Shown here: positions 46,321 to 55,129 of the stretch, one piece after another
Position numbering within the stretch: position 1 is the stretch's first letter
Layout of the letters: each line of letters begins with the position of its first letter
Origin: Acidobacteriota bacterium
GTDB taxonomy: Bacteria; Acidobacteriota; Vicinamibacteria; Vicinamibacterales; SCN-69-37
DNA length: 64,000 nucleotides
NCBI GenBank assembly: GCA_020853395.1
Contig: JADYYY010000021.1
Span: 30,152 to 94,151 of the forward strand
Direction of reading: 5' to 3'
Made by a program: the position numbers and the translations under genes
Notes under the pieces: generated by a model
The model's input: the letters and a program-made list of their open reading frames with translations, nothing else
The model's database searches: none
What the model was told of the DNA's origin: nothing

Positions 46321-48927
46321 GTGCGACTCCCATTCCGCACCCGCCGATCGCTGGCCGTCCTCGCCGCTACGGCGGCGGCCGCGGCCGGCGGCCTCATCTG
46401 GCATCTGTCGCATCGCGCCGTCGTGCCTGATCCGGGCGTTCCGCTCGCGCTCGCCCGCGACCGCGCCGCGCGCGTCCGTGACCTGCGGTACGCGGTGTCA
46501 CTGCACCTGCCGGCCTCGCTCGCCGATCCGGTGACGGGACGCGTGACCATCAGCTTCACCTTGTCGGACGCTTCGTCGGCGCTCGCGCTCGACTTCCGTC
46601 AGCCGGCCAGCCACCTGCGCCGTGTCGTCGCCCGCAACCGCGACGTGGCGGTCTCGCCCGTCAATGGACACATCGTGCTCCCGGCGTCCGCGCTGGAGGT
46701 CGGTAGGAACACGATCGACCTCGAGTTCGTGGCCGGCGACGAAGCCCTGAATCGGCACGACGAGTACCTCTACACGCTGTTCGTGCCCGCGCGGGCCTCG
46801 TTCGCGCTGCCCTGCTTCGATCAGCCCAACCTCAAGGCTCGATGGTCCGTGACACTCGACATGCCGCACGATTGGGTGGCCGTGGCGAACGCGGCGGAGT
46901 CGACGCGCGCGCCTGCGGCCGGCGGACGAACGAGCGTCCAGTTCGCGGAAACCGAGCCGCTGCCCACGTATCTCGTGGCGTTCGCGGCGGGCCGATTTGC
47001 GGTCGAGTCGTCCGATCGGCACGGCCGGCCCATTCGGCTGTTCCACCGGGAGACGGACCGAAGCCGTATCGCAAGGAACCGCGAGGCGCTCATCGACCTC
47101 CAGGCGCAGGCCCTCGCCTGGCTCGAGTCCTATACCGGCATTCCGTATCCGTTCGGCAAGCTCGACGTCGTGCTCCTGCCCGCGTTCCAGTTCAGCGGCA
47201 TGGAGCATCCCGGCGCGCTGTACTACAACGCCGGGAGCCTGCTGCTCGATCCCTCCGCAACGCAGAACCAGTTGCTGAACCGGGCGAGCCTCATCGCGCA
47301 CGAGACCGCCCACATGTGGTTCGGCAACCTCGTCACGATCTCGTGGTTCGACGACGTGTGGCTGAAAGAGGTGTTCGCGAACCTGATGGCCGCGAAGATC
47401 GTGTCCCCGGCGTTCCCGGACGTGAACCACGATCTCCGCTTTCTGTATCAGCACGTGCCGGCCGCCTATGACGTCGACCGCACGGCCGGCGCGAATCCCG
47501 TCCGCCAGCCGCTCGACAACCTCGACGAGGCCGGAACGCTGTATGGGGCGATCATCTATCAGAAAGCGCCGGTTGCGATGCGACAGCTCGAGCTCGCGGT
47601 TGGCGAAGACCTGTTTCGTGACGCGCTGCGCGAGTATCTCGAGGCTCATCGGTACGGCAACGCCGACTGGCCCGACCTCGTCGACCGCCTGGATCGGCGG
47701 ACGACTCTCGACCTGCGCGCCTGGAGCCGCGCGTGGATCGAGCAGCCTGGCCGCCCGACCATTCGAACGGAGCTGGCGACCGAGCGCGGCGCGATCGCTC
47801 GCCTGGCGTTCGTACAGGACGATGCTCGCGGCCGCGCGCTCGTCTGGCCAGAGCGCGCGCGAGTGGTGCTGCAGGCCGGCCGGGCGGTCCACACGTTCGA
47901 CGTGATGCTCGAGGAGCGCGAGACGACGATTGCGCAAGCCGTCGGCCTCCCGGCACCGGCGTGGGTGCTGCCGGTCGGACGTGGCGCGGAGTACGGCTTC
48001 TTCGATCTCGATGCCGCCACGCTCGCCTACTTGACGCGCCGGCTGCCGGAGATTCGCGATCCGCTCGTGCGCGGAGCCGCGCTCGTCGCGCTCTGGGAGG
48101 CCATGCTCGAGAACCGCGTCGAGCCCGAACAGGTATTCCGCCTGCTCGCTGACAGCGTCGCCTCGGAGCCCGACGAGCTCAACGTGCAGCACATGCTGGA
48201 ACGCGTTCGGGAGCTGTTCTGGCGATTCACCGGTCCGGATGCGAGGCAGGAGGCGGCCGCCCAGCTCGAGCCCGTGCTCCGGCGCGGGCTGGCCGCCGCC
48301 ACCCGGCCGAGCCTGAAGGGCGCATGGCTCGCCGCCTTTCGCAGCATCGCCCTGAGCGAGGCCGGCGTCTCGTGGCTCGAGCAGCTCTGGCGCCATGACG
48401 CGTCGATCCCGGGGCTGCCGTTGACGGAAGTCGACGAAACGGATCTTGCGCTCGAGCTCGCGCTGCGCGACGTCGAACACGCCGCCGAGATCCTCGCCGC
48501 CCAACGTGATCGCATCGCGAACCCAGACCGGCGAGCGAGATTCGAGTTCCTCCTGCCGGCCGTGTCGGCCGATCCGGCAATCCGAGAGGGTTTCTTCACC
48601 GCGCTGACGCGGGCCGAAGGACGGCGCCAGGAGTCGTGGACCATCGACGGCATGCGGTACCTGCACCATCCACTCCGGGCATCGTCGTCAAGGCGTCTGA
48701 TTCGACCAGCGCTCGCACTGCTGCCGGAGCTGCAACGCACTGGCGACATCTTCTTTCCGAAGCGGTGGGCGGACGCCACGCTCGGCGGCTACCAATCCGT
48801 GCAGACCGCGGCTGACGTGCGGAGGTTCGTGGACGAACTGCCGCAGGACTATCCGGCGCGGCTGCGCTGGATTCTGCTGTCTGCTGCCGACCCGCTGTTC
48901 AGAGCCGCGAGATTCCAACAGCAGTAG
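46321..48927 (+). CDS. M1-family zinc aminopeptidase, exported or membrane-anchored
   Basis: An 868-residue gluzincin. N-terminal signal or anchor (RSLAVLAATAAAAAGGLIWH), a beta saddle domain, the exopeptidase motif SGMEHPGALYY near residue 292 (GMEHP instead of GAMEN), zinc motif HETAHMWFGN near 326 with the distal Glu in WLKEVFANLMAAK about 19 residues later, the catalytic Tyr probably in TLYGAIIYQKAP, then a helical C-terminal domain of more than 350 residues. GTG 46321 gives a proper signal; an open frame to 45523 is the patatin shadow. The SDR gene follows by 10 nt. Confidence 0.93.
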   Translation: MRLPFRTRRSLAVLAATAAAAAGGLIWHLSHRAVVPDPGVPLALARDRAARVRDLRYAVSLHLPASLADPVTGRVTISFTLSDASSALALDFRQPASHLRRVVARNRDVAVSPVNGHIVLPASALEVGRNTIDLEFVAGDEALNRHDEYLYTLFVPARASFALPCFDQPNLKARWSVTLDMPHDWVAVANAAESTRAPAAGGRTSVQFAETEPLPTYLVAFAAGRFAVESSDRHGRPIRLFHRETDRSRIARNREALIDLQAQALAWLESYTGIPYPFGKLDVVLLPAFQFSGMEHPGALYYNAGSLLLDPSATQNQLLNRASLIAHETAHMWFGNLVTISWFDDVWLKEVFANLMAAKIVSPAFPDVNHDLRFLYQHVPAAYDVDRTAGANPVRQPLDNLDEAGTLYGAIIYQKAPVAMRQLELAVGEDLFRDALREYLEAHRYGNADWPDLVDRLDRRTTLDLRAWSRAWIEQPGRPTIRTELATERGAIARLAFVQDDARGRALVWPERARVVLQAGRAVHTFDVMLEERETTIAQAVGLPAPAWVLPVGRGAEYGFFDLDAATLAYLTRRLPEIRDPLVRGAALVALWEAMLENRVEPEQVFRLLADSVASEPDELNVQHMLERVRELFWRFTGPDARQEAAAQLEPVLRRGLAAATRPSLKGAWLAAFRSIALSEAGVSWLEQLWRHDASIPGLPLTEVDETDLALELALRDVEHAAEILAAQRDRIANPDRRARFEFLLPAVSADPAIREGFFTALTRAEGRRQESWTIDGMRYLHHPLRASSSRRLIRPALALLPELQRTGDIFFPKRWADATLGGYQSVQTAADVRRFVDELPQDYPARLRWILLSAADPLFRAARFQQQ

Positions 48928-48937
48928 AGAGGTGGCC

Positions 48938-49687
48938 ATGAATCAGATCGATGTGAAAGGCCGGCGCGCGGTGATCACGGGCGGCGCGAAAGGCATCGGC
49001 CTGGCGATTGCGGAACGGCTGACCGCGTCGGGCGCCACGTGCTGGCTGTGGGATCGCGATGCGGCCGCACTCGAGAAGGCGGCGAGGCGGATCGGCGGCC
49101 ATCACACGCAAGGCGTGGCCGTGGACGTCGCCGACGCGGCGTCGGTCACGACGGCGGCGGAAACGACGCTTGCAGCGGCGGGCACGGTGGAGATCCTCGT
49201 CAACAACGCCGGGATCGCGGGCGTCGCGAAGAAGACGTGGGAGTGCACGCCCGAGCAATGGCAGGAGGTCCTGCAGATCGATCTCTTCGGCGTGTTCCTG
49301 TGCTGCCGCGCGCTCGTCCCGCAGATGATCGCCAATGGCTACGGCCGGATCGTCAACATCGCGTCCATTGCCGGCAAGGAAGGCAACCCCAATGCGTCGC
49401 ACTACAGTGCGGCGAAGGCCGGCGTCATCGGCCTGACCAAGTCGCTGGGCAAGGAGCTCGCCCAGACTGGCGTGCTCGTGAACTGCATCACGCCGGCCGT
49501 GATCGACACCGACATCCTCCCACAGGTGACCCCAGCGCACATCGAGTACATGCTCTCGAAGATCCCCATGAACCGGTTCGGGAGAGTCGACGAAGTGGCC
49601 GCGCTGGCGGCCTGGCTGGCCTCGTCGGACTGCTCCTTCAGCACCGGCGCCGTCTTCGACCTGTCGGGAGGACGGGCGACGTACTGA
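48938..49687 (+). CDS. Short-chain dehydrogenase/reductase (FabG-like)
   Basis: A 249-residue classical SDR: cofactor loop AVITGGAKGIGLAIAERL near residue 12, NNAGIAG near 87, catalytic Ser in IASIAG near 139 and Tyr/Lys in HYSAAKAGVIG near 152, and PAVIDTDI near 182. An Asp after beta-2 (CWLWDRDAAAL) suggests NAD(H) rather than NADP(H). ATG 48938 with GAGAGGTGG upstream. Substrate not predictable; 3-oxoacyl-ACP or sugar/alcohol substrates are all possible. Confidence 0.9.
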   Translation: MNQIDVKGRRAVITGGAKGIGLAIAERLTASGATCWLWDRDAAALEKAARRIGGHHTQGVAVDVADAASVTTAAETTLAAAGTVEILVNNAGIAGVAKKTWECTPEQWQEVLQIDLFGVFLCCRALVPQMIANGYGRIVNIASIAGKEGNPNASHYSAAKAGVIGLTKSLGKELAQTGVLVNCITPAVIDTDILPQVTPAHIEYMLSKIPMNRFGRVDEVAALAAWLASSDCSFSTGAVFDLSGGRATY

Positions 49688-49843
49688 AGAGGACCCGGCC
49701 AGGCGGAACGGGCTCCTCGGCGGGAATATTCCGGACCGCCGCTGATTTCCGCGGGCTGCCGCGTGTGGCTCGCCGGCGCAATCCGTCATCGTGCGATCGC
49801 AGTGTGGCCGAGGTCTTGCGGAACGCACCTCCGAGGCTTCCAT

Positions 49844-51037
49844 ATGCGGCACCTTGCTCGCTCATCAGCCCTCGGTGTTCTTCTGTCCGCGTGGACGTTG
49901 TGGGCCTGCCGTGATACGCCATCCGAACCGACACCGCTGCCGTGCAGCTACGCGCTGTCGCCGACCTCGGTCACGGCCGATGCCGCAGGCGGTACCGGAA
50001 ACGTCGTGCTGACGACCCGTGCGACGTGCGATTGGACGACATCGGCGGCCGACGCTTGGGTGACGGTGCAGCCTGCTTCCGGCGCCGGATCGAGCACCAT
50101 CACCTACGTGGTGGCGTCCAACGAGAGCTCGGCCACGCGGGTGGGACACTTCAAGGTTCAGGACATCACGGTCACGGTCGCGCAGGCTGGACGGGCGCAA
50201 TGCACCTATGACGTGTCTCCGCGCGCGGCGACGTTCTCAGGTGAAGGCGGGAACGGCACGCTGCACGTCCTCACCGCCGCGGGCTGCCCGTGGAAGGCGG
50301 AATCGAACGTGGACTGGATCGGCATCGTGCTCGCGGGACCTGGACAGGGTCAGGGCGATGTTGGCTATGCCGTGTCCCGCAATGGCGGTGCGACGATGCG
50401 CACGGGCGTCGTCTCGATCGCGGGTGTGCAGGTCCTGCTGACGCAGATCCCCGTCGAGACGCAGCCCAGCCCGGCCGACTGCGATTACCAGGTATCGCCC
50501 ACCGAGTTCGTCCTGCACTGGCATCAGACCGTCGGCGAGGTGAATCTCGCCACGCGTGGAGGATGCCCCTGGACCGTCACCTCAGGCGCCGGGTGGCTGG
50601 GGCTCGGCACGCCCGGGCAGGGGACCGGGTCCGCCGGCATCACGTTCACGAGCACGGTCTACAAGGAAGAAGGGTCGCGCCGCGCACCGCTGCAGGTTCG
50701 GTGGCCATTCCCGACCGCCGGCCAGAACGTGTGGGTGACACAGGAAGGCTGCCTGTTCGCCTTGTCGCGAACCAGTCAGGCGGTCTCCGCCTCCGGCGCG
50801 TCCGATCGGATCGATGTCTTCGGGGATCCAGTGAGCGCGTCGTGCCCGATCAGTTGCTCGTTCACCGCGGTCTCGAACGCGTCCTGGGTCCGGATCACGT
50901 CGCAAGGCACCGGAACGGGCATGCGCGACACGGGCTGGGTCTTCTACACGATCGATGCGAACACGACGGGAGTTCAGCGGACGGCGACGATCACGGTGGA
51001 GACGAAGACATTGACGATCACGCAGGCCGGGAGCTAG
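49844..51037 (+). CDS. BACON-repeat lipoprotein (four repeats)
   Basis: A 397-residue lipoprotein: signal SSALGVLLSAWTLWACRD with lipobox LWAC (Trp at -2 is unusual), then four BACON beta-sandwich repeats of about 85-95 residues. Each starts with a Cys (CSYALSP, CTYDVSP, CDYQVSP, CLFALSR), contains a second Cys before Trp (ATCDWT, AGCPWK, GGCPWT, ISCSFTAVSNASW), and ends VTVAQAG / LLTQIP / VTQEG / ITQAGS. Such domains are found in carbohydrate- or mucin-binding secreted proteins. The Cys pairs may be one disulfide per repeat. Start ATG 49844 with GAGG upstream; the frame is open to 49763 without a signal. Confidence 0.88.
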   Translation: MRHLARSSALGVLLSAWTLWACRDTPSEPTPLPCSYALSPTSVTADAAGGTGNVVLTTRATCDWTTSAADAWVTVQPASGAGSSTITYVVASNESSATRVGHFKVQDITVTVAQAGRAQCTYDVSPRAATFSGEGGNGTLHVLTAAGCPWKAESNVDWIGIVLAGPGQGQGDVGYAVSRNGGATMRTGVVSIAGVQVLLTQIPVETQPSPADCDYQVSPTEFVLHWHQTVGEVNLATRGGCPWTVTSGAGWLGLGTPGQGTGSAGITFTSTVYKEEGSRRAPLQVRWPFPTAGQNVWVTQEGCLFALSRTSQAVSASGASDRIDVFGDPVSASCPISCSFTAVSNASWVRITSQGTGTGMRDTGWVFYTIDANTTGVQRTATITVETKTLTITQAGS

Positions 51038-51104
51038 GGGAATGCGGCTCAGTGTCGACGGCACGTCGGTCAGCTCGTGACGGCCGAGTGTGCCGAGGAC
51101 TCGC

Positions 51105-51872
51105 TCAGTCGAGCGCGGCGAGCCGCGCTCGCGCTCTTGCTTTGAACTCGTTCACTTCCGGGATCCACTCCGGGTGGAGAGGAGCGTCGATGACCTTTTC
51201 AAGTTCAGCGCGGGCCTCGCCCTTTCGTTTCATGTCGAGCAGCACCTCGGCGAGGAAGTAGTGTGAGGCGGCGCTTTCTGGGTCGTACGTGAGCGAGCGC
51301 TGCAGGTGCTCGACGGCTTTCGCATTGCTGCCGCCGAACAGGGAGGGGACTTTGTCGTACCACCGGCCGAGCGCGCGATCGGCCGAGCCCTGCTGAAAGG
51401 CCGGATCGATCCGCAACACGATCTCCAGTTCGCGTTTGACGGGCCCGCGGTATCGGATCCCCGCGATCAGACCGAACGACTCGGCCATGGCGCCCATGTC
51501 GGCCGCCAGCCAGAAGTGACCTTCAGGACGATCGGGTTGCAGCAGGATCGCGCGGCGCGCGGCTGCCATGCCCCGTTCGTATTGAGCGCGACGCTTGTCG
51601 CGATCGACGTGGCCACCCACCCAGTAGCCCGCACGTCCCAGCTTCCAGGCCGCCTCGAAATCGTTCGGATCGGCAGCAAGGCGCCGCTCCCAGATGTCGG
51701 CAGCGAGCAACGCGCTCGCGATCCGCTCACGATCGGCATAGAGCGCGTCGGGGTCGTCGGCCGCCCTCGCGCTGCCGATGGCAGCCGGCCAGAACCACGG
51801 CATCAGAGCGAGAAGCCATGCGAGAGCCATCGTGCCGGCACCTGCGAACCATTCTCGCGCCGCCGGCGGCAT
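51105..51872 (-). CDS. Exported TPR-repeat protein
   Basis: About 255 residues with an N-terminal signal (MALAWLLALMPWFWPAAIGSARA). TPR-like helical pairs follow: ALYADRERIASALLAADIWE; DFEAAWKLGRAGYWVGG; AAARRAILLQPDRPEGHFWL; VEHLQRSLTYDPESAASHYF; GEARAELEKVIDAPLHPEW. It resembles periplasmic TRAP-associated TatT-like TPR proteins. ATG 51872 is preceded by CAGACT with a 6-nt gap; ATG 51830 is an alternative that starts right at the signal. Divergent from lgt. Confidence 0.8.
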   Translation of the reverse strand: MPPAAREWFAGAGTMALAWLLALMPWFWPAAIGSARAADDPDALYADRERIASALLAADIWERRLAADPNDFEAAWKLGRAGYWVGGHVDRDKRRAQYERGMAAARRAILLQPDRPEGHFWLAADMGAMAESFGLIAGIRYRGPVKRELEIVLRIDPAFQQGSADRALGRWYDKVPSLFGGSNAKAVEHLQRSLTYDPESAASHYFLAEVLLDMKRKGEARAELEKVIDAPLHPEWIPEVNEFKARARARLAALD

Positions 51873-51877
51873 TCCGG

Positions 51878-51884
51878 TAGTCTG
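51878..51884. promoter_or_regulatory. Overlapping divergent -10 elements, TPR gene / lgt
   Basis: TAGTCT on plus ends 7 nt before the lgt ATG; CAGACT on minus, offset by one base, ends 6 nt before ATG 51872. Only 18 nt separate the two start codons. Confidence 0.5.
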
Positions 51885-51890
51885 GCTGCG

Positions 51891-52865
51891 ATGCCCGGCC
51901 CCTTCGTCCACCGAATCGATCCGATTCTCACCACGGTCTCGGGCGTACACCTGTGGTGGTACGGACTCAGCTATGCAGTCGGTTTTCTGCAATTGCACGG
52001 GTACGCGGCGCGGCATCGCCGCAGTCTGGGATTGACGTCGCGGGAGCTCTACGGTCTGTCGCTGTGCCTCTCAATTGGCGTGTTGTTCGGTGGGCGCGCG
52101 GTCGAGGTCTCGTTCGATGAGTGGCCGTTCTATCGAGACCATCCCGAGTTCGTTCCCGCGCTCTGGTTGGGCGGAATGGCGACCCATGGCCTGCTCGCCG
52201 GCGCCGCGGCGGGCCTCGTCGTCTACACGTACGCGTTCCGCAAGCCGCTGCTCGAGCTGGCCGATGCGTTGGTTGTTCCCGGTGCGTTCCTCATGGGCAT
52301 CGGACGCCTCGGCAACTTCATCGACGGGCAGATCGTCGGTGCGATGACCGACGTCTGGTGGGGCGTGCAGTTCCCGGATGCGGCCGGCGTGCGCCATCCG
52401 GTTGTGCTGTACGACGGGGTCAAGAACCTGCTCTTGATTCCCTACCTCATCCACGTGCGGCGCACGAACCCGGCGCCGGGAGCTGCGGCGGCGAGGTTCG
52501 TGTTCTGGTATGCGTTCCTCCGGATCTTCCTCGACCTGTTTCGAGATTACCCGACACACCGTCTGGCCCTCGGTACGGGACAGACGCTGAACATCGTCAT
52601 GATGGCGCTCGGCGGCGTGCTGCTCTGGCGGTCGAGGCAACGCCGGCTGGGTCGCTTGGCGCCTCGCCCGCCGATCGTGCCGCTGGCCGGTCCCGACGTG
52701 CCGGCGTCGCTGCTGCAGAAGGCCGGCTTCGCGCTGGTGCTGCTCGTCTCGCTGTCCATCCCGAGCAACTGGACCCAGGACGTGCCAGCGCGCTACGGCC
52801 ATCGCCATGCCGGCCTCGAGCATTCCTGGCTGTATCCCGCGATTGACACGCGGCCCCGCCGCTAA
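51891..52865 (+). CDS. lgt: Prolipoprotein diacylglyceryl transferase Lgt, variant signature
   Basis: Moves diacylglycerol onto the lipobox cysteine in the inner membrane. The 324-residue protein has seven or so hydrophobic segments, WWYGLSYAVGF (Tyr26 equivalent), GGMATHGLLAG (His103), the signature GRLGNFIDGQIVG with Arg143 and Asn146 kept, and YAFLRIFLDLFRD with Tyr235 and Arg239 kept. Two usual acidic positions differ: Glu151 is Gln (GQIVG) and Glu243 is Asp. An extra hydrophobic C-terminal segment (FALVLLVSLSIPSNW) follows. ATG 51891 begins at MPGPFVHRIDPIL; the -10 is 7 nt before it. Its own lipoprotein client (BACON protein) lies two genes away. Confidence 0.88.
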   Translation: MPGPFVHRIDPILTTVSGVHLWWYGLSYAVGFLQLHGYAARHRRSLGLTSRELYGLSLCLSIGVLFGGRAVEVSFDEWPFYRDHPEFVPALWLGGMATHGLLAGAAAGLVVYTYAFRKPLLELADALVVPGAFLMGIGRLGNFIDGQIVGAMTDVWWGVQFPDAAGVRHPVVLYDGVKNLLLIPYLIHVRRTNPAPGAAAARFVFWYAFLRIFLDLFRDYPTHRLALGTGQTLNIVMMALGGVLLWRSRQRRLGRLAPRPPIVPLAGPDVPASLLQKAGFALVLLVSLSIPSNWTQDVPARYGHRHAGLEHSWLYPAIDTRPRR

Positions 52866-52884
52866 CGGCGTCGAGTCCAGTCGC

Positions 52885-52890
52885 TACAAT
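52885..52890 (+). promoter_or_regulatory. -10 hexamer of the aminopeptidase gene, leaderless arrangement
   Basis: TACAAT ends 6 nt before ATG 52897, again with no ribosome binding site. Confidence 0.55.
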
Positions 52891-52896
52891 CCAGCC

Positions 52897-54072
52897 ATGG
52901 CATCGTTGACCTCGAGAGCCGAGCGCGCGCGCCGCGAGCGCTGGCTGCTGGAGCTGACCGACATCCCGACGGCGAGCGGCCACGAGGACCGAGTCATCGC
53001 GTGGGTCGAGCGATGGGCGCGGCGCCGTCCTCATCTGACGCTCACTCGAGACAGAGCTGGCAATCTGCTTCTGTGTCGCCGCGTCATCACCCGCGCGGAT
53101 CGCCGCCGGCGTCCGCTCTACGTCACGGCGCATCTCGATCATCCGGCGTTCGTGGTACGGCGTCGCACGGCTCAGCGGGAGCTCGAGACGGAGTTCCGAG
53201 GCGGCGTGCAGCCACACTACTTCGTGGGCGCCGCCGTGGAGGTCACCGATCAACGCAGTCGCCTCCATCGCGGCATTGTCTCGGCCTATGACAGCGAAGC
53301 CAAGCCGTTTCCTCGCGCGATGGTGGCGCTGAATGCGCCCGGCGCCGGCATACGTCCCGGCGACATCGCGCGGTGGGCGCTCGACGAGGACTTGCCGCTG
53401 CCCAGGATCGTCGACGGCCGGCTCCATGCCCGGGCGTGCGACGACCTGGCCGGCGTCGCGGCCACGCTCTCGGCGTACGATCGGCTCGCGCACGATCCCG
53501 AATGCGGCCACGTGCGCGTTCTGTTCACTCGGGCGGAGGAGGTTGGATTCATCGGCGCGATCGCCTGCTGCCGAGCGGGCACGCTGCCGCCAGACAGCGC
53601 CATCGTCTGCGTGGAAACGTCACGCGCCTTCACGGATTCGCCCGTCGGCGCCGGCCCGATCGTGCGCGTCGGCGACCGCTCCGGGGTCTTCAGCGGGCCG
53701 CTGACGAATGCGATCACCGCGATCGCCGCCCGTCATGCCGATGAGAAACCGCAGTTCGCCTGGCAGCGGAAACTGATGACGGGCGGCACGTGCGAAGCGA
53801 CGGCGTTCACCGCATTCGGCTATGAGGCTGCGTGCCTCTGTATGCCGCTGGCCAACTACCACAACATGATCGGTGATTCCGAGCCGGCAGATAGACGCCT
53901 CGGCTCGGAAATCATCGCGCTCCATGACTTTCACGGGCTCGTCGAACTGCTGGTGGCCGTCGGGCGCGACCTCGACGTCGAGCACCGCCCGTTCAGATCG
54001 CGCATGGACGCGCTCTTCGACGCGCACCGGAACGTGCTCTCGGCGGCTGTCGGTCTAGACCGACGCTTGTGA
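52897..54072 (+). CDS. M42/M28-like zinc aminopeptidase
   Basis: A 391-residue cytoplasmic peptidase of the MH clan. Metal and catalytic motifs: TAHLDHPAF near residue 86 (His), RACDDLAGVAA near 180 (bridging Asp), TRAEEVGFIGA near 212 (catalytic and metal Glu), IVCVETSRAF near 236 (expected ligand acid, here Glu), and PLANYHNMIG near 320 (His). The overall order matches M42 (glutamyl aminopeptidase/PepA-like) better than M28. The last 18 nt overlap the convergent ROK gene. Confidence 0.85.
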   Translation: MASLTSRAERARRERWLLELTDIPTASGHEDRVIAWVERWARRRPHLTLTRDRAGNLLLCRRVITRADRRRRPLYVTAHLDHPAFVVRRRTAQRELETEFRGGVQPHYFVGAAVEVTDQRSRLHRGIVSAYDSEAKPFPRAMVALNAPGAGIRPGDIARWALDEDLPLPRIVDGRLHARACDDLAGVAATLSAYDRLAHDPECGHVRVLFTRAEEVGFIGAIACCRAGTLPPDSAIVCVETSRAFTDSPVGAGPIVRVGDRSGVFSGPLTNAITAIAARHADEKPQFAWQRKLMTGGTCEATAFTAFGYEAACLCMPLANYHNMIGDSEPADRRLGSEIIALHDFHGLVELLVAVGRDLDVEHRPFRSRMDALFDAHRNVLSAAVGLDRRL

Positions 54073-55077
54073 CGCCCTGAGAAGACGCAGGGCCTCGATC
54101 GCCGCGCCGCGCGACCCCGCCGTGTCGCCGTTGGGCATCACGTGGATCGGGATGCCTGCCTGCTCTTCGCGCTGCGGCGGCATGCCGGCGCGAATCTCGC
54201 TGACGAACCAGCGCTGGAATGCTTCATCGGTCTCGAGCGCGCCGCCGCCGACGATGAGTGCATCGGGATCGAAGGTGTTGATCATCTCGTCGAAGAACAA
54301 CCCGAGCGCACGCGCCTGCACCCGGAACACCTCACGACAGAGCTCATCGCCGCGTTCGGCCATCCCGCGAACGAGCCTGGCGGCGCGCGCGGCATCGCCC
54401 ACGCTCGCGAGCGGGTGCTGCGGCGCCTTCGCCAGAAAGTACGGCAACAGCGATCGTTCGATCGCAGTCAGCGAGCAGAGGGACTCGAGATCTCCGAGCC
54501 TGCCGCAGTTGCAGCGCGGCACCAATCCATCGATTCCTGGAATGCTCTGATACGGGACGAGCACGTGGCCCGACTCGCCGCCGAACCCGTGCCGGCCGAT
54601 GACCACCCGCCCGTTCGCGATGACGCCGCCGCCCAGCCCCGTGCCGATGATGGCCGACACCGACGTGGCCTCGTTCGACGCACCGAACAGCGTGAAGTGC
54701 CCCCAGAGCGCGCCGGCGTTTCCATCGTTGAGATAGACGACCGGAACGTTCAGGCGACGTTCCAATCCCGACCGGACGTCGAATCCCGCCCATGCCGGGT
54801 GGACGAAGTTCGTCGAGCCGCGAGCGCTCAGCACTCCCTCCGCGCTCGCCGGTCCCGGCGTGTCGAGCCCGATGACGACGACGTCGCTCGGATCGAGGCC
54901 CGCCATCGTCGCGGCCATCAGCAGCCCGTCAGCGATCTGCTGCAGGCAGACGACCGGACCTTCCTTCGAGAGGCTCGGATGTTCACAGAGCCGCTCGAGC
55001 AGGAACGTCTCGTCCTCAGTCAAGAAGGTGTAGTTGATCGCGGTTCCGCCGAGATCGATGCCAGCTGCGATACGCAC
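54055..55077 (-). CDS. ROK-family sugar kinase or regulator
   Basis: A 340-residue ROK protein: phosphate-1 loop AAGIDLGGTAINYTF at the N terminus, GLDTPGPAS near 100, SAIIGTGLGGGVIANG near 150, FGGESGHVLV near 175, adenosine motif LIVGGGALE near 280. The ROK zinc signature is CNCGRLGDLES (usual C-x-C-G-x2-G-C-x-E), with the third Cys replaced by Asp. No HTH domain, so it is kinase-like (glucokinase or another sugar kinase). GTG 55077 is selected because the ROK fold starts there; the frame is open to 55206. The M24 peptidase gene ends 52 nt upstream on the same strand. Confidence 0.87.
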   Translation of the reverse strand: MRIAAGIDLGGTAINYTFLTEDETFLLERLCEHPSLSKEGPVVCLQQIADGLLMAATMAGLDPSDVVVIGLDTPGPASAEGVLSARGSTNFVHPAWAGFDVRSGLERRLNVPVVYLNDGNAGALWGHFTLFGASNEATSVSAIIGTGLGGGVIANGRVVIGRHGFGGESGHVLVPYQSIPGIDGLVPRCNCGRLGDLESLCSLTAIERSLLPYFLAKAPQHPLASVGDAARAARLVRGMAERGDELCREVFRVQARALGLFFDEMINTFDPDALIVGGGALETDEAFQRWFVSEIRAGMPPQREEQAGIPIHVMPNGDTAGSRGAAIEALRLLRASQASV

Positions 55078-55129
55078 AGTCCCACTCCGAAGCGGCCGTA
55101 CTCTATCACCGGAGACGGGCGCGCATGCT

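Noticed and set aside
45523..48927. An 1134-codon frame including the M1 peptidase
   Set aside because: The first 266 codons are a shadow of the patatin gene. The signal peptide and the -10 place the start at 46321.
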